A stretch of DNA of 38,098 nucleotides from Bacteroidales bacterium (GTDB lineage: Bacteria > Bacteroidota > Bacteroidia > Bacteroidales > P3): positions 1-38,098 of the forward strand of contig JAFXMW010000008.1 of assembly GCA_017530105.1 (NCBI GenBank). The letters are read 5' to 3'. The stretch's first letter is position 1. The number at the start of each line of letters is the position of its first letter. This document shows positions 31,489-38,098 of the stretch, one piece after another. Below the pieces are notes generated by a model. It made no database searches, had not been told where the DNA came from, and saw only the letters and a list, made by a program, of their open reading frames with translations. A program made the position numbers and the translations under genes.

Positions 31489-33851
31489 TCACTTTTCTTT
31501 TTACGACCACGGGGTTTCTTCGGCTCTGCATTGAGAATGACTTCCAAAGCCTCTTCAATAGTTATATCAATAGGATCCAAGGTCTTCGGTAGGCGGAAGT
31601 TCTCACTTCTGTAGGATAGATAAGGGCCATAGCGTCCCATGTTGGAACTAATCATGTACCCATCGTGGAGACCGATGGAGTGTGGAAATTGGGCACGGTA
31701 GCGTTCTTTCTCACTTTCTATCTGACGTTTTATTTTGATTATTTCGATACACCTTTCAAGGGTAATCTCGTAGGGGTCGTCATTTTTGGAAAGAGAATAA
31801 AAGAGTCCGTCATGGCGTACGTATGGACCATATTTCCCTATGTTGACAACAACATCCTCACCTTCGAACTGTCCTAATGTGCGGGGAAGATTGAAGAGAG
31901 CAAGAGCTTCCTCCAAAGTGATGCTCTCAATGCTCTGGCCTTTCTTCATGCTGGCAAATTTCGGTTTTTCATCGCTGGAAGTATCTCCGAGTTGAACCAG
32001 TGTGCCATAACGTCCTATCTTGGCGTATAGATTTTTGCCAGTAGCTGGATCCACACCCACCAATCGGCTTCCGCTGGTACGTTGGCTATTTTGTTGTGTA
32101 AGACGGACATTCTTATGGAAAGGAATGTAGAACTTATCAATTACTTTTCGCCACTCTTTCTTTCCTTCGGCAATGTCATCGAAATCGTGTTCAACGGTGG
32201 CTGTGAAATTGTAGTCCATGATATCGGAGAAATGTTCCATAAGGAATGTATTCACCACACATCCAATATCGGTAGGAAATAGTTTTCCCTTCTCCGCCCC
32301 TGTTTTCTCTGTTCTTTTCTCAACACTCAAGGTGCCTCCTTTCAGTATCAAGGCAGTATACTCAACAGGCACTCCTTCGCGGTCTTCCTTAATCACATAT
32401 TCACGTTTCAAAATAGTGCTGATGGTAGGAGCATAAGTCGATGGGCGACCAATACCCAAGTCTTCCAGTTTCTTCACCAGGCTTGCTTCGGTGTATCGGG
32501 GGGGGTGTTGGGTATGATGTTCTGCCGCTTCGGCAACTTCCATGCTAAGGGGCATTCCCTCTACCAATTTGGGCAGGGTATGACTGTGCTCCGTGTTATC
32601 CGACTCTATATCGTCGTCAGTTGACTCCATATACACTTTCAGAAAGCCATCAAAACGCACTTGCTCACCTTGGCAAACGAATTTGTTGTCCAAGTCTTTT
32701 GTGCTATTGCTGTCTGTAATGCTTATGTCCACTGTGGTTTTCTCTATTTCGGCATCAGCCATCTGCGAAGCAATAGTCCTCTTCCATATCAGTTCATATA
32801 AACGTTTTTGTGCTGTGTCGGCAGTGATAACGTGTTTACTAATGTCTGTCGGACGAATTGCCTCGTGTGCCTCTTGAGCTCCTTTGGTTTTGGTTTGATA
32901 ACGGCGGGTTTTTACATAATTCTCTCCATATATGTCGTGGATTTCTTCTCGTGTCATGTCAAGAGCCAAATCACTCAGGTTTACGCTGTCTGTACGCATA
33001 TAGGTGATAAAACCGTTTTCATATAGCTGCTGGGCGATTTGCATGGTGCGTGCCACGCTAAATCCCAATTTGCGGCTCGCCTCCTGTTGAAGGGTGGAGG
33101 TGGTGAAGGGTGGTGCGGGGGAACGCCTTGCCGGTTTGGTGTCGATTGACTCCACTTTATAGCTGCATTGAGGAAGGATTTTCATGAAATCAGCAGCCTC
33201 ATCCTGTCCGGGGAAACGATGGTTTAATTCTGCGTGAACTTGTATACGGCCGTTAGCTGAAAGGAATTGGGCGGTGACACGGAAGTAACTTTGACTGACA
33301 AAATTCTTTATCTCCTCTTCCCGCTCCACAATTAGCCGCACCGCTACGCTCTGCACTCGTCCGGCACTCAGAGCGGGCTTAATTTTCGACCACAGAATAG
33401 GGCTGATTTCATAACCGACAATACGGTCAAGCACACGTCGAGCCTGTTGTGCATCCACAAGGTTCATGTCAATGCCCCTGGGGTTCTGTATGGCGTTAAG
33501 GATGGCTTTCTGTGTGATTTCATTAAAGACAATGCGTTTTGTTGTGGCAGGGTCAAGTTTCAGTGTCTCCTGCAAATGCCAGGCAATGGCCTCTCCCTCG
33601 CGGTCTTCATCAGACGCCAGCCACACGGTATCTGCCTCCTTCACGGCTTTCTTCAAGTCTGCTACTAGTTTGTGTTTTTCCTCCGTGATGTGGTATTCCG
33701 GTTCATAATGGTTTTCTATGTCAATGCTCATCTCCTTTTTTGCCAAATCGCGGATGTGTCCATTGCTTGACATTACGGTGTAATCTGCACCAAGAAACTC
33801 TTCAATCTTCTTCGATTTGGTTGGAGACTCTACAATTACCAAATTCTTCAT
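31485..33851 (-). CDS. topA: DNA topoisomerase I
   Basis: With the ATG at 33851 the protein has 788 aa and begins directly with the TOPRIM strand MKNLVIVESPTKSKKI. An upstream ATG at 33890 would add 13 Lys/Asn/Ile-rich residues and is rejected. The TOPRIM acidic motif is ASDEDREGEAIAWHL; the active-site tyrosine is in GFITYMRTDSVNLS. The C-terminus holds repeated Topo-C modules (GRYGTLVQLGD, GKYGPYVRHDG, GRYGPYLSYRSENF) and a basic tail (KKPRGRKKKSE); zinc fingers are absent, as usual in Bacteroidetes. It relaxes negative supercoils. Confidence 0.97.
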   Translation of the reverse strand: MKNLVIVESPTKSKKIEEFLGADYTVMSSNGHIRDLAKKEMSIDIENHYEPEYHITEEKHKLVADLKKAVKEADTVWLASDEDREGEAIAWHLQETLKLDPATTKRIVFNEITQKAILNAIQNPRGIDMNLVDAQQARRVLDRIVGYEISPILWSKIKPALSAGRVQSVAVRLIVEREEEIKNFVSQSYFRVTAQFLSANGRIQVHAELNHRFPGQDEAADFMKILPQCSYKVESIDTKPARRSPAPPFTTSTLQQEASRKLGFSVARTMQIAQQLYENGFITYMRTDSVNLSDLALDMTREEIHDIYGENYVKTRRYQTKTKGAQEAHEAIRPTDISKHVITADTAQKRLYELIWKRTIASQMADAEIEKTTVDISITDSNSTKDLDNKFVCQGEQVRFDGFLKVYMESTDDDIESDNTEHSHTLPKLVEGMPLSMEVAEAAEHHTQHPPRYTEASLVKKLEDLGIGRPSTYAPTISTILKREYVIKEDREGVPVEYTALILKGGTLSVEKRTEKTGAEKGKLFPTDIGCVVNTFLMEHFSDIMDYNFTATVEHDFDDIAEGKKEWRKVIDKFYIPFHKNVRLTQQNSQRTSGSRLVGVDPATGKNLYAKIGRYGTLVQLGDTSSDEKPKFASMKKGQSIESITLEEALALFNLPRTLGQFEGEDVVVNIGKYGPYVRHDGLFYSLSKNDDPYEITLERCIEIIKIKRQIESEKERYRAQFPHSIGLHDGYMISSNMGRYGPYLSYRSENFRLPKTLDPIDITIEEALEVILNAEPKKPRGRKKKSE

Positions 33852-33892
33852 GAAAATATTTTTTATTTCTATGTTTTTATTTGTTTTCATTA

Positions 33893-33910
33893 TTGCGGAG
33901 TTCTCCGCAA
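33893..33910. other. Palindrome in the topA leader
   Basis: TTGCGGAG and CTCCGCAA form an 8-bp perfect inverted repeat around TT, about 40 nt before the topA start and inside its predicted leader. No U-tract follows on the minus strand. It may be an operator-like site or an RNA hairpin. Confidence 0.4.
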
Positions 33911-33972
33911 ATGGCTAATAGTCCGTAAAATCTGTTATTATATATTATTTATTGTATTAGTGAATAAAAATG

Positions 33973-34004
33973 CAAAGTAACACTTTTTTTTTCATTCAAA
34001 CAAA
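33973..34004 (-). promoter_or_regulatory. Probable promoter of topA and downstream genes
   Basis: On the minus strand TTTG (34004-34001) is followed after 20 nt by TTACTTTG (33980-33973), a one-mismatch match to TAnnTTTG. It lies about 120 nt before the topA start and could drive the topA-GT2-barrel-coaD-recG-GNAT-mltG series. Confidence 0.45.
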
Positions 34005-34050
34005 AAGAATGCGTTTTTGATATTTCAATCCACAATTCCAATGGTCTGTT

Positions 34051-35187
34051 TTACCACGTTATTCCCCTTTTTACCAGCCATGCTTGAGCCTCTTTGTTTC
34101 CCAAACGGGCGGCTTTGCGGTAGGCAGACTGTTGCTTGCGTTCTCCTTTCTTCTGTTTTCCATATAATTCGGCTAAATACATGTAGGTTTCGGGGTCGCT
34201 GGTGCTGATATTGGTTGAGCGGATAAAGCTTTGTATTGCTTTGTCGTATTTTCCCCAGTCAATATAAGCTTTCCCAATGTATTTATATGCCGTTGCATCG
34301 TTGGGACGAATATTCAAGGCTCTGCGATGAAAGGCAATTGCTCTTTCAAAGTGTCCTTGTTCGCAATATAGTGTTCCAATGCGATTTATGGTGGGGGTGT
34401 GAAGGCTGTCGTATTCTAGTATTTGGTTGTAACATTCCAGAGCCTTTGGGGCATCCCCTTTCATTCGGTAGGCAAGGGCCAGTGCCGTATAGAGACGTAT
34501 GTTGCGCGGATTGCATCGCAAGCCCTGCTTTAGTAGTTTTATTGCCATCTCTTGACTATTGCGCATACAGTAAAGTGTACCCAGATTGTAGTAGGCGTTG
34601 GCCAGCGTACTGTCAAGTTGAATGGCTTTCTTAAAGTGGCGCATGGCTTCTGTGTGGTTTCCTTTGCGATACTGGATATATCCCATCACGTTCTCCCCTT
34701 GAGCAAACTTGGGGTTGGCTTTCAAAGCTCTGTTAGCCCAGGCTATGGCATTGATGTGGTGGTCCCGTTCTGTCTCTACATAGGCCATCATGGTCATGGC
34801 CAGAGCCGAAGAGGTGTCGGCCTCAATGGCTCGGGCGGCACAATGGGAGGCACTGTCTATCAGATTCATCTGCAGCAAGCAATAGGCCTGATGTGCCATA
34901 GCTTCGGATGTTTGGCTTTGGCGCAACAACTCTACTGCTTCGGGGTAATACTCCTTTTGTTCAAGTAATACACCCAGCCTTTGTTGGGTTGTCCCACTTG
35001 GATCCCCCTCTGGATTTTGCATTACTCGGCGGTAATATTGTTCCGCAAGCTCGGTTAATCCCAGTTTCTCAGCATTCAATCCCTTTTCCCGTAGTGCCGA
35101 AGTGCTTAAACTGTCAGAATCCCCTTGTGCTGCAAGGGGTGTCATACTCAGGAATAGGGATACGATAAAGATAACGACTTTTTGCAT
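34051..35187 (-). CDS. Exported tetratricopeptide repeat protein
   Basis: A 378-aa protein with a signal peptide (MQKVVIFIVSLFLSMTPLAA before QGDS) followed by TPR repeats through most of its length. Clear units include AQGENVMGYIQYRKGNHTEA, NAYYNLGTLYCMRNSQEMAI, RLYTALALAYRMKGDAPKAL, TINRIGTLYCEQGHFERAI and TAYKYIGKAYIDWGKYDKAI, each with the A/G-Y-A helix pattern at 34-residue spacing. It should act as a periplasmic scaffold for protein-protein contacts. It stands alone between the topA unit and the structured region at 35.3 kb. No enzyme domain is seen. Confidence 0.85.
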   Translation of the reverse strand: MQKVVIFIVSLFLSMTPLAAQGDSDSLSTSALREKGLNAEKLGLTELAEQYYRRVMQNPEGDPSGTTQQRLGVLLEQKEYYPEAVELLRQSQTSEAMAHQAYCLLQMNLIDSASHCAARAIEADTSSALAMTMMAYVETERDHHINAIAWANRALKANPKFAQGENVMGYIQYRKGNHTEAMRHFKKAIQLDSTLANAYYNLGTLYCMRNSQEMAIKLLKQGLRCNPRNIRLYTALALAYRMKGDAPKALECYNQILEYDSLHTPTINRIGTLYCEQGHFERAIAFHRRALNIRPNDATAYKYIGKAYIDWGKYDKAIQSFIRSTNISTSDPETYMYLAELYGKQKKGERKQQSAYRKAARLGNKEAQAWLVKRGITW

Positions 35188-35296
35188 ACCGGTAATGTAA
35201 CGACGCTTCGTTTTTTTTATTGTTTATTGGCTTAAATATTCTGTTTGTCCACTCCATTCTTGTCCAGCACAGGGATTGTATTGTACATTAAAATAG

Positions 35297-35394
35297 AAAA
35301 TAAAAGCCGTCCAAACTGAACGGCAATACAATTATTAATCCTAAAAACCAAAGAGATGGCTATATGACAAATGTGTTTTTCCTCTCTGATTTAC
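35297..35394 (-). ncRNA. Candidate small RNA or attenuated leader of the TPR gene
   Basis: A minus-strand promoter box TAATTTTG (35407-35400) predicts a start near 35394. About 70 nt later a stem GCCGT/ACGGC (35324-35306) is followed by TTTTATTTT, a terminator-like end near 35297. No open frame of note lies between. The product would be about 98 nt. Alternatively this is the leader of the TPR gene, which has no other promoter in its 376-nt upstream gap. A larger pairing (35275-35283 with 35324-35332) could compete with or extend the stem. Confidence 0.35.
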
Positions 35395-35399
35395 GTTTG

Positions 35400-35407
35400 C
35401 AAAATTA
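35400..35407 (-). promoter_or_regulatory. -7 box in the 35.2-35.5 kb gap
   Basis: TAATTTTG on the minus strand is an exact TAnnTTTG match. At the -33 position only TTA is found, so the promoter is plausible but not strong. Confidence 0.45.
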
Positions 35408-35477
35408 CAGCCTTTTTCGTGTGTGTTAAGTAATCACTGCAAGTGATTTTTAGGAGGGGACATAGCTAAATGTAGTG

Positions 35478-35513
35478 AAAAGCCCCTCTCCAAGTATTGG
35501 TAGGAGAGGGGCT
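35478..35513 (-). terminator. Terminator of the RND-PII-like unit
   Basis: A perfect 11-bp GC-rich stem (35503-35513 with 35481-35491) and an 11-nt loop, followed on the minus strand by four T. It lies 50 nt after the stop of the PII-like gene. On the plus strand the tail is also T-rich, but no plus-strand gene ends here. Confidence 0.75.
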
Positions 35514-35563
35514 ATTGTGTTGTTTCTTCGTTTGTTATATGCGCCTTGGAGCTAAAGTCGTTT

Positions 35564-35857
35564 TTATACCATCTGTTCAATATTCCAAACAAATGCTCTA
35601 ATGCCGACTTCCTCGTTGCGTTTGTCGAGTTTGCGCACGGCCAGGAGTAGGTCTTCCACCTTGTTGTCGTCGACAACAGTCATGACGGCGTTGTTCATTT
35701 CGGGCCATGTGTGGGTGCCGCGGTGTGGGTCGCCGTTGACGTTGCCACGACCCTGCACGTTTTCCCAGAAGGTGAATCCTCTGATGGACAGGAAGTCGAG
35801 CATGTATTCGACACGCTCGGTGTTTGCTTGGTTGAATACAATGAGTATGCTTTTCAT
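35564..35857 (-). CDS. PII-like protein next to an RND pump
   Basis: A 97-aa protein with the ferredoxin-like fold pattern of the PII (GlnB) superfamily: MKSILIVFNQANTERVEYMLDFL, GFTFWENVQGRGNVNG, NNAVMTVVDDNKVEDLLLAV and GIRAFVWNIEQM. The T-loop is replaced by a short GDPHRGTHTWPEMN segment and lacks the uridylylated tyrosine, so classical nitrogen signalling is unlikely. It begins 18 nt after the RND permease stop and is closed by a strong terminator, so it belongs to the efflux operon. A regulatory, metal- or nucleotide-sensing role toward the pump is inferred from position only. Confidence 0.75.
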   Translation of the reverse strand: MKSILIVFNQANTERVEYMLDFLSIRGFTFWENVQGRGNVNGDPHRGTHTWPEMNNAVMTVVDDNKVEDLLLAVRKLDKRNEEVGIRAFVWNIEQMV

Positions 35858-35875
35858 GTTCTGTTTTCTTTTGGT

Positions 35876-38098
35876 TTATTCATCTAAGTTGATTTTCATG
35901 AAGACGAATTTCTTGCGTATTTTCTCCTGTCTTTCGTGGTCGCCGCGGCGATTGAGAGCACCGTAGAGCACGGGCACCACAAGAAGGGTGACAAAAGTGG
36001 ATACGGTGAGACCACCGATGACGACGAGACCCATGGTTGTCCACATCTCGGATCCCTCGCTCTTGGAGGTTGCCATGGGTATCATGCCGAGAATGGTGGT
36101 GAAGGCGGTCATGAGGACGGGACGCAGACGGCTCTGTCCGCTCAGTGCAATGGCCTCGTAAAGGGGGATGTCGCGTTCGCGGAGGAGGTTGATGTAATCC
36201 ACCAGCACGATACCGTTCTTGACCACGATGCCGATGAGCAGCACCAGTCCGAGCATACCAATCATGTCGAGGTTCTGCCCTGTGATGAGGAGTATGAGGA
36301 TGACACCGGTGAGTGCGAAGGGGATCGAGAACATGATGATGGCAGGTTTGCCGAAGCTTTCGAACTGTGATGCCATGACGATGTAGACGAGCATGATAAT
36401 GAGGGCGGCAAGGAGACCCATGTCTCGTGAGGAGTCTTGCTGGTCTTTGTAGTTACCGGCGAGTGCTACATGGATATCGGCAGGTACACCCATCTGGTCA
36501 ATCTCTTTCTGCACGTTCTGGGCCAGTTGCCGCAGCGAGGTCTTATAGGGCATGACGGTGAGGGTGAGGTAACGTTGGCGGTTTTTGCGCTCGATTGTAG
36601 GTGGACACCAGTATTCCTCGATTTTGGCCAACTCTTCGAGTTTGATGATTTTGCCCGTGGGGGTGGGGATGGAGAGTTGCTCGATGTCGGTGATGCTGGA
36701 GCGGTATTTCTCCTGCAGGCGTACAACGATGTTATATTCCTCGCCGTCCTCTTTGAGGAATCCGGCAGCCATGCCGTTGACTCGGTTACGGACATACATG
36801 GCAACGGTGGAGCCGTTGAGGCCGTGGAGGGCCAGTTTCTGCTTGTCGAAGGTGATTTTGAGCTCGGCGCGGTCTTCGTCGCGGCTTATCTTGGTGTCGC
36901 GGGCGCCAGGCACATTGTCCATTACACGCTGGCGCAACTCGTTGGTGAAGGCGGTGGTCTGGTTGAAGTCGTAGCCATAGATTTCAACCGAGAGGCTGTT
37001 GTTGCTGCCTCCGCCCATGCCTCCGCCTTGGTTCACCTGGTAATTGATCAGTTCGGGGTATTCGGCAAAGCATTGGCGAAGCTGTTCCTGCATCTCGAAG
37101 ATGGTCTTTTTGCGGTCATACTTCTTGGTGCAGCGGACACTCATGCTGATTTTGTTGTTGGTAGTGCTGTTGAAGAGTGCAGACATGCCGGCATCGTCGT
37201 TAGAACCTGCCGAAGTGGAGACCACAATGACATCGTCGCCCAGTATGCGGTAGATGTCGTCCTCCATGCGGCGGGCGGTCTTAAGAGTCTCTTCGATGCG
37301 GGTGCCGCGTTGCAGCTCAGCGGTAACGCTGATGCGGCCGTTGTCCTGTTCTTTCATGAAGTCCATGCCGATGGCTCCAGTGATGATGGGGATGAGTGAC
37401 ACAATGAAGAAGGCTGCAAAGAAGAGGAGGGTGGACAGTTTGTGCTTCAGGCACCAGCGGAGGAGATTGGCGTAAGCAGCCTCGATTGCATTGAAGGCCT
37501 TGCCGATAGTGTTCTCGTAAGTGATGCGCTTGTTGGCTTTTTTGGCTTCGGCTTCCTCGCGTGCTTCCTTGGTGAGGAAGAAGGGCTTTTCTTTGAGCAT
37601 CTTGGAGGAGAGCATGGGAATAAGCGTGATGGCTGCGGTGGTGGAGACGCATACGACGATGGTGACAATCCAGCCGAGCTCTTTCATGAATATGCCCATC
37701 ATGCCGGGTAGCATGGTGAGGGGCACGAATACTGCCACAAGCACCAGCGTGGTGGCGATAACGGATGTCCACACCTCGTTGGTGGCACAGATGGCTGCCT
37801 CGCGTGGCGACTCACCGCGCTCAATGTGCTTGGTGATGTTTTCCAGCACCACAATGGCGTCGTCCACCACCATACCGATGGCCACAGTGAGCGAGGCCAG
37901 CGAGATGATGTTCAGCGAGCTGTCGGCAAGGAGCAGGTAGATGAACGAAGTGACGAGCGAGATGGGGATGGTGAGGGCAATGATGATAGTGCTGCGCCAG
38001 TTGCCGAGGAACACCAGCACGACGAGGATGACGAAGAGGAGGGCATAGAAAATGCTCTCGGTAAGGCCGTTGATGGCGTTGACAATCTCTTCGGAAGC
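35876..38098 (-). CDS. RND efflux transporter permease (C-terminal part, cut by window)
   Basis: The reading frame stays open to the right edge of the window, so the 740 residues seen are the C-terminal part of a protein of about 1040; the GTG at 38020 is an internal valine codon. Seen in order: the membrane segment LVVLVFLGNWRSTIIIALTIPISL, the proton-relay motif GMVVDDAIVVLENI, a second periplasmic docking/porter half (TRIEETLKTARRMEDDIYRIL, GGGMGGGSNNSLSVEIYG), and the last membrane bundle with GIVVKNGIVLVDY and RLRPVLMTAFTTILGMIP. The VDDAIVVLEN form points to the drug-efflux (HAE-1/AcrB-like) branch rather than heavy-metal pumps. Adaptor and outer-membrane genes would lie to the right. 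Confidence 0.93.
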   Translation of the reverse strand, partial: ASEEIVNAINGLTESIFYALLFVILVVLVFLGNWRSTIIIALTIPISLVTSFIYLLLADSSLNIISLASLTVAIGMVVDDAIVVLENITKHIERGESPREAAICATNEVWTSVIATTLVLVAVFVPLTMLPGMMGIFMKELGWIVTIVVCVSTTAAITLIPMLSSKMLKEKPFFLTKEAREEAEAKKANKRITYENTIGKAFNAIEAAYANLLRWCLKHKLSTLLFFAAFFIVSLIPIITGAIGMDFMKEQDNGRISVTAELQRGTRIEETLKTARRMEDDIYRILGDDVIVVSTSAGSNDDAGMSALFNSTTNNKISMSVRCTKKYDRKKTIFEMQEQLRQCFAEYPELINYQVNQGGGMGGGSNNSLSVEIYGYDFNQTTAFTNELRQRVMDNVPGARDTKISRDEDRAELKITFDKQKLALHGLNGSTVAMYVRNRVNGMAAGFLKEDGEEYNIVVRLQEKYRSSITDIEQLSIPTPTGKIIKLEELAKIEEYWCPPTIERKNRQRYLTLTVMPYKTSLRQLAQNVQKEIDQMGVPADIHVALAGNYKDQQDSSRDMGLLAALIIMLVYIVMASQFESFGKPAIIMFSIPFALTGVILILLITGQNLDMIGMLGLVLLIGIVVKNGIVLVDYINLLRERDIPLYEAIALSGQSRLRPVLMTAFTTILGMIPMATSKSEGSEMWTTMGLVVIGGLTVSTFVTLLVVPVLYGALNRRGDHERQEKIRKKFVFMKINLDE

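Noticed and set aside
33852..33890. Upstream ATG for topA adding a Lys/Asn/Ile-rich 13-residue head
   Set aside because: The TOPRIM fold starts at the internal Met, and the added residues read like AT-rich leader.
36437..37399. Plus-strand open frame of about 320 codons within the RND region
   Set aside because: It is antisense to the well-supported RND permease, and its product is Val/Gly/Asp-rich without motifs, as expected for a shadow.
1..38098. CRISPR arrays, prophage genes or insertion sequences
   Set aside because: No evenly spaced direct repeats with spacers, no transposase, integrase or phage structural genes were seen on either strand.

Overview
The window looks like a chromosomal segment of a member of the order Bacteroidales. 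The evidence is the Bacteroidetes-type promoter signature TAnnTTTG upstream of many transcription units, the absence of Shine-Dalgarno sequences before starts, and the gene content: fimbrillin-like lipoproteins, DUF4254 beside a family 9 glycosyltransferase, a topoisomerase I without zinc fingers, a GT2/sugar-transferase fusion, and the 29-residue COX24-type protein next to HU and RNase G. KamD/KamE suggest an organism able to use lysine as a fermentation substrate. I cannot name the genus.

Layout. 1-136: a pair of covarying palindromes and a terminator. 207-5927 (+): an iron-sulfur aldo/keto reductase-like lipoprotein, DUF4254 plus heptosyltransferase-like GT9, then a surface-protein locus of two lipoproteins sharing a C-terminal domain, with a small repeat-bearing protein between them. 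6166-7692 (-): an orphan sensor histidine kinase. 7842-9006 (+): MTA/SAH nucleosidase and LuxS, two consecutive steps of SAH recycling and AI-2 formation. 9102-10069: tRNA-Arg(CCG) and a CPBP protease. 10287-13063 (+): HU, COX24-type mini-protein, a strong hairpin, RNase G and a GH25 lysozyme. 13480-16550 (+): lysine 5,6-aminomutase subunits KamD and KamE with a lone CoA-transferase beta subunit. 16581-22516 (+): an outer-membrane barrel, a large GH2 family protein that appears to have lost its catalytic glutamates, TcdA and a lipoprotein. 22532-22614: 11-bp tandem repeats folding into a 20-bp hairpin between convergent genes. 22687-24768 (-): prfB, a ZIP transporter and the SRP RNA with its own promoter. 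24854-33851 (-): a tightly packed string topA, GT2 fusion, barrel protein, coaD, recG, GNAT, mltG. 34051-38098 (-): a TPR lipoprotein or periplasmic protein, a possible small RNA or attenuated leader, a PII-like protein and a window-truncated RND efflux permease.

Most of the window is housekeeping. The parts that deserve a second look are the small repeat protein at 4040-4252, the apparently catalytically dead GH2 protein, the split lysine-fermentation genes, the structured noncoding elements (SRP RNA, hairpin before RNase G, 11-bp repeat hairpin, 35.3 kb RNA candidate) and the reversal of strand composition between about 13 and 22.6 kb. I see no CRISPR array, prophage, insertion sequence or clear mobile element.
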